A stretch of DNA of 64,000 bases. Source: Treponema_I sp045599005. Lineage in GTDB: Bacteria; Spirochaetota; Spirochaetia; Treponematales; Treponemataceae. The position numbers and the translations under genes were made by a program. The stretch covers positions 1-64,000 of the forward strand of contig JAZRVF010000015.1 of NCBI GenBank assembly GCA_045599005.1, read 5' to 3'. Under the pieces are notes generated by a model. The model ran no database searches, had not been told where the DNA came from, and saw only the letters and a program-made list of their open reading frames with translations. Positions 36,678 to 45,678 of the stretch are shown here, in pieces (position 1 is the stretch's first letter; every line of letters starts with the position of its first letter).

Positions 36678-38351
36678 ATGATCAAAAGAAAGAGTTTCAT
36701 TTTTGTTTTCGCATCCCTTTTTTGCATGTCTGCTGTTTTTTCACAGGAAGCAATTCATTCTGTGGAAGATGATTATTATGATTATCTGACTCTGCAGGGA
36801 GCCATCGAAAGACCTTACTTAAACCATAAAACACTGTCAGATTTACAGTACAATACAGATACAATGGAGTCCAGATCCTTATGGAATCTGAACAGACTGG
36901 ATTCCTCCATCATGATTTCCGACAATCTGAAACTTAAGCTGTATTCACCGGAATCATTTTCTTCATATAATACGGCAGCCCCGTACGGAACCAACGACGG
37001 CGGATTATGGCAGGGAAAAGGATTCAATACCAGTTTGACCTTTGGTGTCCGCTTGGAAACATACGGCTTTGAATTCACCTTCAAACCGCAGCTTTCTTTT
37101 TCACAGAACCAAAGTTTTGCATTTCCGTCTTCCAACTCGTATTACAAGAACGCAGAGTATCAGGGCAAAGCAGAAATTTACGGAAATTACGGACTTCCTT
37201 CAATTGATGCTCCTCAGCGATTCGGTACAAAAAGTTTCTGGAATTTTGACTGGGGAGACACAGAAATCCGTTATTCATTCAAATCCTTTACATTAGGGTT
37301 CGGAACGGAGTATTTGTGGCTTGGTCCGGCAGTTGAAAATCCGATCATCCACTCGAACAATGCACAGAGCTACCCTAAACTTGATTTTGGTATCAGAAAG
37401 CAAAAACTTGAATTTCGGGACTGGAACCTGGGAACCGTAGAATTCCGTTACTGGCTTGGTCAGCTTACAGAATCTGATTATTTTGACAACAATCAGAACA
37501 ACAACAAAAACCTTATTGCCGGATTGACAATGGCTTATGAGATTCCTTTCATTCCCGGATTTATTCTCGCATTCAACAGAACAATGCTGTCAAAATGGGA
37601 CAATCTGAACGGATACACTACATTGTCACTGCTGATTCCCGCCATGAAGGAACACATGGGCTATGACGAAAGTGACCAGAGGGCTTCTGTTTCCTTTGAA
37701 TACTTTATTCCCAAAGGCGGCATTGATTTATATTTTGAGTGGGGTAAAAACGACTACAACAGCGGAATTGATACTTTGATTCGTTACCCTTTTCATACGC
37801 AGGCTATTACAGCCGGATTCAAAAAAAACATCGATTATCCTTCTTTTCCTGATTTGAGCAGCCAGCTGATTTTTGAACTGACTTATCTGGAAAGTTCAAT
37901 GGATTACCATTTCTTTTACGACTGGGGCGGAAACGGAAACAACTTTTATACTCATGCTAGAATCAAGCAAGGATACACAAACAGAGGACAATACCTTGGC
38001 GCAGGAATCGGCTCCGGAGGAAATTCTCAGTATGTGGCCTACAAATTGTTTTATCCAAAAGGTTATACATCATTTTTTATTCAAAGAGTCAATCCTGATT
38101 TGAATTATTTCTACTTTCTGGCCCCAAGGGATCCTGATTCAAGCACCCCTAATCAAGACGTAAAAGGTTCCATAAATGTAAATCTAACTTTCGGACTGGA
38201 AACTCTTTATTTTCTTGATGACCATATAAGAGCAGGTTTTTCCCTTATTCTGGAAGACGAACACAATCCTATGTTAATCAATCCTAACCGGGGAAAATCA
38301 GAACACCGGTATAATTTCGTAACAAGATTATCACTCAAGTATTTGCTTTGA
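36678..38351 (+). CDS. Outer-membrane beta-barrel, Wzi-like capsule assembly family
   Basis: 557 residues with a signal peptide (about 1-22, cut at VFSQ), followed by alternating aromatic strands typical of an outer-membrane barrel and a C-terminal aromatic/hydrophobic end (LSLKYLL). It resembles the capsule assembly Wzi family, whose members anchor or organise surface polysaccharide at the outer membrane. Two further proteins of this type are encoded at 51.0-54.8 kb, bracketing the glycan genes. Family assignment is by general pattern and context. It is a single gene with its own promoter, divergent from licA. Confidence 0.75.
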   Translation: MIKRKSFIFVFASLFCMSAVFSQEAIHSVEDDYYDYLTLQGAIERPYLNHKTLSDLQYNTDTMESRSLWNLNRLDSSIMISDNLKLKLYSPESFSSYNTAAPYGTNDGGLWQGKGFNTSLTFGVRLETYGFEFTFKPQLSFSQNQSFAFPSSNSYYKNAEYQGKAEIYGNYGLPSIDAPQRFGTKSFWNFDWGDTEIRYSFKSFTLGFGTEYLWLGPAVENPIIHSNNAQSYPKLDFGIRKQKLEFRDWNLGTVEFRYWLGQLTESDYFDNNQNNNKNLIAGLTMAYEIPFIPGFILAFNRTMLSKWDNLNGYTTLSLLIPAMKEHMGYDESDQRASVSFEYFIPKGGIDLYFEWGKNDYNSGIDTLIRYPFHTQAITAGFKKNIDYPSFPDLSSQLIFELTYLESSMDYHFFYDWGGNGNNFYTHARIKQGYTNRGQYLGAGIGSGGNSQYVAYKLFYPKGYTSFFIQRVNPDLNYFYFLAPRDPDSSTPNQDVKGSINVNLTFGLETLYFLDDHIRAGFSLILEDEHNPMLINPNRGKSEHRYNFVTRLSLKYLL

Positions 38352-38465
38352 TATAAAGAAGAAAGTTAAGCACTACATTACAGCTGGCGAAATTTGAAAA
38401 AGCGTTTTTTTTCACAAGTATGAAAAAGAAAACGAAAAAACTGAACACTTTCTACAATATGAACC

Positions 38466-39236
38466 TCAGTTCGAAATATCAGTTATAACAGGTTGGCTGG
38501 TGCTGATGCTTATTTCCGCAGCATCATCTTTCAAATCTCCCAAATAAGATTTTAGTTTTTCCCAGCAGTTCCGTCGTTTGGAATAGCGTTTCAACTTTTT
38601 ATAATCGATGTTGTAACGGTTTACGGCCTCTTCAAAAATCATTTTATACTCACTGTGAGCAAACAGAATCGGAACAATTTTATCAGCGACACAGTCTGCC
38701 AAAAGCTTTTCCAAAGTTATTTCGTGAGGCTTTTCCTTGAATAACGGAGCTTCACTGATCATCTTTTCGACAACAATACAATCTTCGGTCCAATAGCGGT
38801 TGAATTCCTCTTCAGAAGGAGAAAGCAAAACTTTTCCCGGGTATTCCAGGTTCAGGTGTTCAAACACGAAATCAACCATTTCCTTCTCCACCATTACAAC
38901 AGCAGTGTTTTTTGAAAGCAGATGATTCACAAACTCATTGAGAAGGTAGGATTCGAACAAGACAAATTGTACATCCGGATAGAATTCTTCCAAGGATTTT
39001 ATCAATCCTTCTACCTTTTCGCTGTATTCAGGATCATAGATTTGTTTGGTGCATGGTGTAAGTGAGTAGGAATCTGAGGAAATTTTATACAGCATACCTT
39101 TCTTCAGCCAGTCAGCCAAAATCCATTTAAACGAATTCGGAGATATCGTCTTGTTTTCTAAAACCAAATTCTCATACAGAACTTTACGAGAAAAAGGGGA
39201 TTTTTCTGATGCTAAACCTGATGGAATACTGATCAT
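38466..39236 (-). CDS. AbiEi-like winged-helix protein without a toxin partner
   Basis: 256 residues, no signal peptide. The N-terminal 50 residues have the winged-helix look of AbiEi/type IV antitoxins (SPNSFKWILADWLKKGMLYKISSDSYSL), and the remainder resembles the AbiEi-like C-terminal domain of orphan antitoxin proteins (possibly the DUF6577 group). No AbiEii nucleotidyltransferase toxin lies on either side. It is divergent from the flippase operon, with two long inverted repeats between them; one of these touches the region immediately before its ATG, which abuts a TATAAT. It probably represses itself, and may control the glycan operon. This is inference from AbiEi proteins, which bind inverted repeats at their own promoters. 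Confidence 0.55.
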   Translation of the reverse strand: MISIPSGLASEKSPFSRKVLYENLVLENKTISPNSFKWILADWLKKGMLYKISSDSYSLTPCTKQIYDPEYSEKVEGLIKSLEEFYPDVQFVLFESYLLNEFVNHLLSKNTAVVMVEKEMVDFVFEHLNLEYPGKVLLSPSEEEFNRYWTEDCIVVEKMISEAPLFKEKPHEITLEKLLADCVADKIVPILFAHSEYKMIFEEAVNRYNIDYKKLKRYSKRRNCWEKLKSYLGDLKDDAAEISISTSQPVITDISN

Positions 39237-39238
39237 AT

Positions 39239-39281
39239 TATATCTATTGGCAATTTTCTTAATGTTTTGCCAATAGATATA
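39239..39281. promoter_or_regulatory. Long inverted repeat 1 (15-13-15) before the AbiEi-like gene
   Basis: TATATCTATTGGCAA (39239-39253) and TTGCCAATAGATATA (39267-39281) are perfect inverted copies. The left arm overlaps the TATAAT (minus strand, 39242-39237) that abuts the gene's ATG. It shares design, spacer length and most bases with inverted repeat 2. Confidence 0.85.
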
Positions 39282-39305
39282 TTAACAGATATTTCAAGAA
39301 AATCA

Positions 39306-39346
39306 ATATCTTTTGGCAATTTTCAAGATCGTTTGCCAAAAGATAT
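39306..39346. promoter_or_regulatory. Long inverted repeat 2 (14-13-14) towards the flippase operon
   Basis: ATATCTTTTGGCAA (39306-39319) and TTGCCAAAAGATAT (39333-39346) are perfect inverted copies with the same 13-base spacer as repeat 1. Where the two repeats differ (CTATT/CTTTT) both arms change together. Its right edge overlaps a plus-strand TATAAT (39346-39351) that could drive the flippase gene. The centres of the two repeats are 66 bases apart. Confidence 0.85.
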
Positions 39347-39439
39347 ATAATATGCCACTTCATCATGTTTGTTTATGAAGCAAATTCATGAACTATATCC
39401 TAAAAGAAGAAAATGTGATAAATTTTCTTTGTGGTTCCT

Positions 39440-40903
39440 ATGAAAAACAAAGTGAATGCGTCACAACAACAACCAAGCATAAAAAAGAATTTTATCCTAA
39501 GCACTCTTTATGAAATCTTATGTGTTATAACACCTTTTATTACAGCCCCGTATTCTGCGCGTGTCCTTGGAGCGGCAAATGTAGGCATTTACAGTTACAC
39601 CAGTTCCATTGAAATGTATTTCTCATTGATTGCGGTTATGGGAACAGCTGCATATGGAAAAAGAGAAATTGCAAGAACCCGTGATGATAAAGAACTGAAC
39701 AGTAAGTATTTCTGGGAAATTGAACTTCTTTCAATGCTCACTTCTCTTATTGCGTTAATTGGCTGGGGAATTTTTGTTTTATCAGTCCAGAATTATAAAT
39801 TATATTATTTAATTTTAACCATAAATATCTTCAGTAAAATGTTTGATATTTCCTGGTTTTATCAAGGTTTGGAACAATTCAAGTATACCGTAACCAGAAA
39901 TACAGTTGTTAAAATACTTGGAATAATCTGCCTGTATGTTTTTGTAAAAACGCCTGAAGATTTATGGATTTATTTTTTGTTTCATGTAGGAATTGCTTTT
40001 TTTGGTAATTTATCAATGTGGATTTCGGTAAAGAAATTCTTAGTCCCAGTGAAATTTAGAACATTAAAGATATTTCCGCATTTTAAAGAAACCTTGATTT
40101 ATTTTGTACCGACCATTGCAACATCAATTTATACAGTCCTGGACAAAACATTGATCGGTGTTATTACAAAAGATAATTATCAAAATGGTTATTATGAACA
40201 GGCAACTAAACTGGTCAATATTGTAAAAACTCTGTGCTTCAGTTCCTTAAATGCAGTTATAGGATCAAGAGTTTCATATCTGTTTCAACAGAACAAAATA
40301 GATGAAATAAAAGATAAAATTGCAAAATCCATCGACTTTATTTTATTCATGAGTTTCGGCTGCTGTTTTGGAATCATTGGAGTTGCAAAAACTTTCGTAC
40401 CTATTTTTTATGGTCCAGGATATGATCAGGTTATACCATTATTGCATTTATTACCTTTTGTTCTAATTATCATTGGTATAAGTTCATGTTTAGGCAGTTT
40501 ATATTATACCCCTTTTGGATTAAGGAAAAAAAGTGCACTGTATGTCATATCCGGTTCCGTTGTTAATTTAATAGCAAACCTTATTCTGATTCCTAAATTA
40601 AAATCTCAAGGTGCAATTATTGGAACTTTACTGGCAGAGACAGTAATAACTGTGTTATATATTTTAAAATCTGATCATTTTTTCAGTTTTAAGAGATTAT
40701 TAAAGTGCAGCGCAAAAAAAATGATTGCCGCTTTGATTATGATGATTCTTATTTTATTGATATCCCAATTAAACATTACACCTGTTTTACTTCTGATTTT
40801 GGAAATTGCCTCTGGAGGCATCTTCTACATTGTTCTCCTTATCATTCTAAAAGACGAAAGCTGTAAATTAATCATAGGAAAACTTTTAGGGAAAAAAAAG
40901 TAA
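39440..40903 (+). CDS. Polysaccharide flippase (Wzx/RfbX-type)
   Basis: 487-residue integral membrane protein with about 12-14 TM helices of the MOP/polysaccharide-transport superfamily (PYSARVLGAANVGIYSY near the N-terminus is the family signature). It should flip undecaprenyl-linked repeat units across the inner membrane. ATG 39440 is preferred to the in-frame GTG at 39431. It opens the AT-rich part of the glycan locus and is followed after 32 bases by the cytidylyltransferase gene. Confidence 0.9.
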   Translation: MKNKVNASQQQPSIKKNFILSTLYEILCVITPFITAPYSARVLGAANVGIYSYTSSIEMYFSLIAVMGTAAYGKREIARTRDDKELNSKYFWEIELLSMLTSLIALIGWGIFVLSVQNYKLYYLILTINIFSKMFDISWFYQGLEQFKYTVTRNTVVKILGIICLYVFVKTPEDLWIYFLFHVGIAFFGNLSMWISVKKFLVPVKFRTLKIFPHFKETLIYFVPTIATSIYTVLDKTLIGVITKDNYQNGYYEQATKLVNIVKTLCFSSLNAVIGSRVSYLFQQNKIDEIKDKIAKSIDFILFMSFGCCFGIIGVAKTFVPIFYGPGYDQVIPLLHLLPFVLIIIGISSCLGSLYYTPFGLRKKSALYVISGSVVNLIANLILIPKLKSQGAIIGTLLAETVITVLYILKSDHFFSFKRLLKCSAKKMIAALIMMILILLISQLNITPVLLLILEIASGGIFYIVLLIILKDESCKLIIGKLLGKKK

Positions 40904-40935
40904 AAAAAGGGTTATAATCAGTTATAGAGGTTTTT

Positions 40936-41655
40936 ATGACAGATGCATTAATTTTTGCAGGCGGGTCCGGTACCCGGATGAACTCAAAAGGTCGTCCTAA
41001 ACAGTTCCTTCAGTTCTATGGGAAAGAACTTATCATACATACTTTGGAAAACTTTCAGAATCATCCTCAGATCGATCAGATCGGTGTGGTTTGTATTGAA
41101 GATTGGATTCCTTACTTAAAAAAGGTTTTAGAGAAATACCAGATTGATAAAGTAAAAACGATTGTTCCGGGCGGAAAAACCGGACAGGAATCAATTTATA
41201 AGGGACTGAAATCTCTGGAAGAAATTTCCCCCAAAGATTCAGTTGTATTGATTCATGATGGTGTCCGTCCTTTTATTAATGAAGAAGTCATTACAGCTTG
41301 TATTGAATCTGTAAAAACACATGGCTCTGCTATAACCGTTGTTCCTGCAATTGAAACAATAGTAACTCTTGATAATGGCAAAATTCAGTCTATTACAGAC
41401 AGAAGCAAGTGTTATCATGCCCGTGCACCCCAGTGTTTTTATCTTGATCAGATTATTGACGCCCATGAAAAAGCCAGAAAAGATGGTAATTTGAATATGA
41501 TTGATTCAGCATCCTTAATGCAATTATATGGTCATGAATTATTCACAGTACCGGGAAATGTTGATAATATCAAAATTACGACTCCTGCAGATTTTTATAC
41601 TTTCAAAGCTTTGTATGAAGTAAGAGAAAATCAACAGATTTTTGGGATGAATTAA
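40936..41655 (+). CDS. IspD/TarI-family cytidylyltransferase, probably ribitol-5-phosphate type
   Basis: 239 residues with the IspD/TarI fold: FAGGSGTRM and RPKQFLQFYGK at the N-terminus, HDGVRPF and RAPQCF further on. The choice of TarI (CDP-ribitol formation) over IspD rests on the neighbours, namely flippase and CDP-glycerol-type polymer transferases. An isoprenoid IspD cannot be excluded from sequence alone. AGAGG lies 5 bases before the ATG, and a TATAAT is at 40913-40918. It is 12 bases upstream of the SDR gene, clearly an operon. Confidence 0.8.
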   Translation: MTDALIFAGGSGTRMNSKGRPKQFLQFYGKELIIHTLENFQNHPQIDQIGVVCIEDWIPYLKKVLEKYQIDKVKTIVPGGKTGQESIYKGLKSLEEISPKDSVVLIHDGVRPFINEEVITACIESVKTHGSAITVVPAIETIVTLDNGKIQSITDRSKCYHARAPQCFYLDQIIDAHEKARKDGNLNMIDSASLMQLYGHELFTVPGNVDNIKITTPADFYTFKALYEVRENQQIFGMN

Positions 41656-41667
41656 GGATAAATATAT

Positions 41668-42711
41668 ATGGATGTTTTTAAAGAAGATCTGAATGTGTGT
41701 GCAAAAAACATACCACATAACTTTTATAATAAGTCTGTTTTGGTTACAGGCTCTACAGGATTAATCGGATCAATTCTTATAAAAAGTATTCTTACTGCCA
41801 ACAGTTCATTCAATGCAAATATAACAGTTTTGGCCCTTATTCGCGACGAAAATAAAGCAAAAAATGTTTTTTCTGAATATTTGGACAATAAAACACTTTT
41901 ATTTATCAAGCAAGATGTTACTGAAAAATTAGATGTCTCCGAGAAAGTAAATTATATAATTCATGCAGCAAGTCAAACAGCTTCAAAAGAAATGGTAAAT
42001 TTTCCAGTAGAAACTGCAAAAACATCTGTAATCGGAACATTGAATATTTTGGATTTTGCAGTTGACCATAAAGTAGATGGTGTTGTTTATTTGTCTTCAA
42101 TGGAAGCATTCGGTTCTTGTAACAATGAAAGTAAACGGCTTTCAGAAGAAGAATTAGGATATATCGATTTAAGCAATATCAGAAGCTGTTACCCAGAAGG
42201 AAAGAGAATGTGTGAACTCTTATGTTCATGTTATGCATCTGAATATGATTTAAATGTGAAAGTTGCAAGATTAAGTCAGGTCTTTGGTGCAGGTATTTTT
42301 AAAACTGAAAACAGAGTTTTTGCTCAATTTGCTCGAAGTGCCATAAAAGGAGAAGATATCATTTTGCATACGGATGGTACTTCATGGGGAAATTATTGCT
42401 ACACGACTGATGCAATCAACGGCATTTTTACAATTTTACACACAGGCAAAAAGGGGCAAACATATACTGTAGTAAATGAAAACACTTCTATTCAAATAAA
42501 AGATTTTGCCAGACTAATAATAGAAGTTTCAGGCAACAGTAGTTCTAAATTAAGATTTAATATTCCAAAAGACAACACTGTTTACGGATATGCTCCAAAA
42601 ACGGTGATGAAATTATCATCCAAGAAGTTAAGAGATTTAGGTTGGTTCCCGTCAGTTGATTTAAGAGAGATGCTTGAACGATTATTTGAATATATCAAAA
42701 CTCAAAACTGA
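41668..42711 (+). CDS. Extended SDR: NAD-dependent epimerase/dehydratase or reductase
   Basis: 347 residues with a Rossmann TGSTGLIG motif (28-34) and catalytic Tyr175-x3-Lys179 (YPEGK), Ser in YLSSMEAFG. It belongs to the nucleotide-sugar epimerase/dehydratase class. Beside a TarI-like gene it might provide a sugar nucleotide or, less likely, the reductase step that supplies polyol phosphate; the usual TarJ is a zinc dehydrogenase and is absent here. 12 bases after the cytidylyltransferase gene. Confidence 0.82.
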   Translation: MDVFKEDLNVCAKNIPHNFYNKSVLVTGSTGLIGSILIKSILTANSSFNANITVLALIRDENKAKNVFSEYLDNKTLLFIKQDVTEKLDVSEKVNYIIHAASQTASKEMVNFPVETAKTSVIGTLNILDFAVDHKVDGVVYLSSMEAFGSCNNESKRLSEEELGYIDLSNIRSCYPEGKRMCELLCSCYASEYDLNVKVARLSQVFGAGIFKTENRVFAQFARSAIKGEDIILHTDGTSWGNYCYTTDAINGIFTILHTGKKGQTYTVVNENTSIQIKDFARLIIEVSGNSSSKLRFNIPKDNTVYGYAPKTVMKLSSKKLRDLGWFPSVDLREMLERLFEYIKTQN

Positions 42712-42724
42712 TGTAACTTGGTTT

Positions 42725-42742
42725 GTCCCCTTTTTTTAAAAT
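42725..42742 (+). repeat. Direct repeat, left copy, flanking a polymer transferase gene
   Basis: GTCCCCTTTTTTTAAAAT; the right copy at 44015-44032 differs at one base (17/18). Together they bracket the transferase gene at 42781-43935. Confidence 0.65.
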
Positions 42743-42780
42743 GGACAAGATGATAATTAAAATAATAGAAGGAATAGCTT

Positions 42781-43935
42781 ATGAAAAGAATAATTAAATT
42801 CGTGGTCAAATATATTATTTACATATTATTGCATATTTTTTATTTACTTCCAGTTAATAAAAAGAAAATCTATTTTAGATCTATGTTGGGAACCCAGTAT
42901 TCTTGTAATCCTAAATATCTCTATTTATATATACTGGAAAAATTTGGAAATGATTATAAATACATTTGGGAATTAAAATCAAAAAAACAAAGAACGCTTA
43001 TTCCGAATGGAAAGGTTTGCCTGCGCCACAGTTTGATGGCGGCCATAAATATGATGACAGCAGGTTATATCATTGATAATGTGGAAATTGGTTGGTATAT
43101 TCCGATACGAAAAAAACAAACAGTTGTTGCGACATGGCATGGTGGCGGAGCCTATAAAAGAGTTGGGTTAGACAATTTAACAGTTCAATCACGAGTAGGA
43201 CAGTTTCAAACAAAAATGGTTTCTAGGAAGATTACTTACTATCTTTCATCAAGCGAAGTGTTCTCGAAAAACCAATCTGTTTCAAAAGATGTCCCTATTG
43301 AAAAGTTTGTTCCAACTGGTATGCCTCGCAATTCAATTTTACAACTCCCCAATGAAAACATTGTTTCAAAAGTAAAAAAAGAATTGAATATTAAGGATTT
43401 TCATACAGTTCTTTATGCTCCAACGTACCGTGGATATGGAGAGTTCAAAGGTTCAGGTTCAAAATTGGCATTTTCATTTCCAGATTTTAAATTGTTGATT
43501 TCAAATTTGGAGAAGAGGTTGGGAGGAAAATGGCTTTTGCTTTACAGAAGTCACAATTTTGATTCCTCTATAAAAGTTGCGTTGCCTGCTGACGCAATCA
43601 ACGCAACTTCATATCCTGATATGCAGGAGTTGTTGTGTGCTTGTGACGTTTTAATTACAGATTTTTCATCATCAATGTGGGATTTCGGACTAACTAAAAA
43701 ACCTTGTTTCCTGTTTGCTCCGGACTTGCAGAATTATTTAACTGAAAGAGGATTTTATACGGATCCTTATAGCTGGCCATTCAATATGACAGAAACAGAT
43801 GAAGAATTAACTAAAAAGATTTTAAATTTTAATGAAGATGAATATTTAAAATCTTTAGAGGAGTACTACAATTTCATGGGATCCTTCGAATCTCCGGATT
43901 CTTGTAAAAAAATTATAGAGATTTTAAATCTCTAG
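42781..43935 (+). CDS. CDP-glycerol:glycerophosphotransferase-family protein (paralogue 1)
   Basis: 384 residues of the TagB/TagF/TarF family, which transfers glycerol- or ribitol-phosphate from a CDP-polyol to a growing chain. Family landmarks: TCNPKY-like start (YSCNPKYLYLYIL), the catalytic-His block ATWHGGGAYKRVG, VLYAPTYRGYG and LITDFSSSMWDF. An N-terminal hydrophobic stretch favours membrane association. AAGGA lies 7 bases before the ATG. It is flanked by 18-base direct repeats and is close to the paralogue at 45.9 kb in its N-terminus and motifs. Confidence 0.88.
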   Translation: MKRIIKFVVKYIIYILLHIFYLLPVNKKKIYFRSMLGTQYSCNPKYLYLYILEKFGNDYKYIWELKSKKQRTLIPNGKVCLRHSLMAAINMMTAGYIIDNVEIGWYIPIRKKQTVVATWHGGGAYKRVGLDNLTVQSRVGQFQTKMVSRKITYYLSSSEVFSKNQSVSKDVPIEKFVPTGMPRNSILQLPNENIVSKVKKELNIKDFHTVLYAPTYRGYGEFKGSGSKLAFSFPDFKLLISNLEKRLGGKWLLLYRSHNFDSSIKVALPADAINATSYPDMQELLCACDVLITDFSSSMWDFGLTKKPCFLFAPDLQNYLTERGFYTDPYSWPFNMTETDEELTKKILNFNEDEYLKSLEEYYNFMGSFESPDSCKKIIEILNL

Positions 43936-44196
43936 TTTTTTAGGTGTTCGTGCAATTATTGAGAGAAAACCTTTTTTTATCCCCAAGAACTTGCATTTTG
44001 TGTTATTTTGATCGGTCCCCTGTTTTTAAAATTGATAATATTTTCGTTGATCCAGCAGATTTTCTGAATATATATTTATTTCTATTCTATATAAAATCCA
44101 CAGGACGCCAATATGCATAAAGCCCATAGCGAAACGTCCAAAACGATCCTGCTTCCAACAAAATAACAATGAATGACAGAAAGGTAGGAATTGCAC
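43936..44196. other. 261-base AT-rich gap with direct repeat and small hairpin
   Basis: No gene is seen. It contains the right copy of the direct repeat (44015-44032) and a 5-7-5 hairpin, GTAGG-N7-CCTAC, at 44183-44199 that includes the stop codon of the minus-strand transferase gene. The minus-strand reading of that hairpin looks like a tRNA T-arm but no tRNA can be folded around it. Confidence 0.4.
44015..44032 (+). repeat. Direct repeat, right copy
   Basis: GTCCCCTGTTTTTAAAAT, partner of 42725-42742; the following bases (TGATAA versus GGACAA) are also partly shared. Confidence 0.65.
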
Positions 44197-45486
44197 CTAC
44201 AATACATTCCGTTTTTCATTACAAAAATCCGTAATCAAATTATAAACACTTTCAGAGGCATTGCCATTCTCATAGCAATTTTTGTCTAACAGAAATGCAT
44301 CTACTTGTTCCAGATAAGTAGCATAATCAAAATTTTCTATAGCTTTTATCAATTCTTCATCATTTTCACATATAGGAAACGGCGTTTTCGACAACGGGTA
44401 ATAAAAACCACGACTGTTTATATATTTTGCAATATCTTTTGCAAATATAAAACCGGGCCTTTTTGTAAGCATAAAATCAAAAATCCAGCTTGAATAATCT
44501 GTTACCGCAATGTCAGTACAAGCTATCAATTCCTGCATATCCGGATATGTTGAGGCATCAATAATATCTGGATTATTAGCAAAATGATCTTTTGAATAAA
44601 TGTTGTTTGAATTACGATAATGTAATCTACTTAGAATAACCCAATGGCCTCCGAATTTTTCTTCCAAGGTCTTTTTAATTGCTTTAAAATCCATTTTAAT
44701 TGCAGATACATCTGCTGTATTTTTGCGGAAAGTTGGACCGTACATAAAAACTTTTGAATCTTTTTCAATATTAAAATATTTAAAAACTTTATTTTTATAT
44801 GCATTCAATATTTCCTGATTAAAAAAAATATCGTTCCGAGGATGTCCAAACTGTTTGCAAGGGACTTTTGGCCAAAAAGAATTTTTGAATACATTTTCTT
44901 CGAATGTACTGTTGGTAATAAAATAATCTATTTTACGATTTCCTGTTTTTGCAATAGTTTTCCATATTTTGGAACCTGAAAGTTTTTTTATTCCTAAAGA
45001 ACCATGCCAAGTATTCAAATAAAGCTGATCTTTTTTCTTAGAGAAAAATTTCCATAACATGGTAATTGAATTGTCTATCCAAACTTTTGAAGAAGCTAAA
45101 ATCAAATAATATTCAGTTGTATATTTCCTAACCAAATTTACTTTTGCTGGAAAATCATCAGTAACAACATAATCTTTGTTAAAAACAAAGATCAGTTCCA
45201 AGTCAGCATTTTTCTGAATAAGCTTTTCTGCAATATATTTTGTATTACAAGTATATGCCCCTTGAAAATTTTGAAATAAGATTCTTTTATTATTCAGAGG
45301 AGTTTTCATTGCAATTACCCTTCTGGAAATTAAATTCACTGGAAAAATCAGTAATTTAAAAAATAATTGTACAATTCTTTCAATTTTATTCCTAGGCCGA
45401 TTAAAAGGAAATCCTGCTATCAAAAAGTCCATGCATTTGTTTTTATTTTCAATTTTATAAATTCTATTTTCCAAAATTAATTTCAT
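44197..45486 (-). CDS. CDP-glycerol:glycerophosphotransferase-family protein (paralogue 2, inverted)
   Basis: 429 residues of the TagB/TagF family: AYTCNTKYIAEKL, catalytic-His block NTWHGSLGIKKL, MYGPTFRKN and VTDYSSWIFDF. It is the only glycan gene of the central block on the minus strand, so it is convergent with paralogue 1 and divergent from paralogue 3. The start at 45486 has GAGGA 6 bases upstream; the ATG at 45492 directly abuts that site. A predicted promoter lies at 45541-45569. More diverged from paralogues 1 and 3 than they are from each other. Confidence 0.88.
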   Translation of the reverse strand: MKLILENRIYKIENKNKCMDFLIAGFPFNRPRNKIERIVQLFFKLLIFPVNLISRRVIAMKTPLNNKRILFQNFQGAYTCNTKYIAEKLIQKNADLELIFVFNKDYVVTDDFPAKVNLVRKYTTEYYLILASSKVWIDNSITMLWKFFSKKKDQLYLNTWHGSLGIKKLSGSKIWKTIAKTGNRKIDYFITNSTFEENVFKNSFWPKVPCKQFGHPRNDIFFNQEILNAYKNKVFKYFNIEKDSKVFMYGPTFRKNTADVSAIKMDFKAIKKTLEEKFGGHWVILSRLHYRNSNNIYSKDHFANNPDIIDASTYPDMQELIACTDIAVTDYSSWIFDFMLTKRPGFIFAKDIAKYINSRGFYYPLSKTPFPICENDEELIKAIENFDYATYLEQVDAFLLDKNCYENGNASESVYNLITDFCNEKRNVL

Positions 45487-45540
45487 ACACATTCCTCAAA
45501 AAACATCGCCAATAAGAAAACTATTTTCATTTGTATCGCA

Positions 45541-45569
45541 ATTGTAATAAAAATCCGGTTTCAGTACAA
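45541..45569 (-). promoter_or_regulatory. Predicted promoter of the inverted polymer transferase gene
   Basis: Minus strand: TTGTAC (45569-45564), 17-base spacer, TACAAT (45546-45541). The leader would be roughly 48 bases, with a normal Shine-Dalgarno. Confidence 0.5.
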
Positions 45570-45678
45570 TAAACTGATAAGTATGTAAATTGAAACAGGT
45601 CATTGAAAGTAGAACAAAAAAACAAATAAAAACAGTCATTGACCAAGATAAATAATATCCAGAGAGAACCTTGTAATT

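Noticed and set aside
38466..39236. A complete AbiE toxin-antitoxin pair
   Set aside because: No AbiEii-type nucleotidyltransferase frame lies within either flank.
40936..41655. Calling the cytidylyltransferase IspD of the isoprenoid pathway
   Set aside because: The fold fits, but the gene is embedded between a flippase and glycan genes, so a TarI-like role is more likely; not excluded.
44183..44199. tRNA T-arm-like hairpin on the minus strand
   Set aside because: The stem and loop fit a T-arm, but no acceptor, D or anticodon arm can be built around it and it overlaps the stop codon of the transferase gene.
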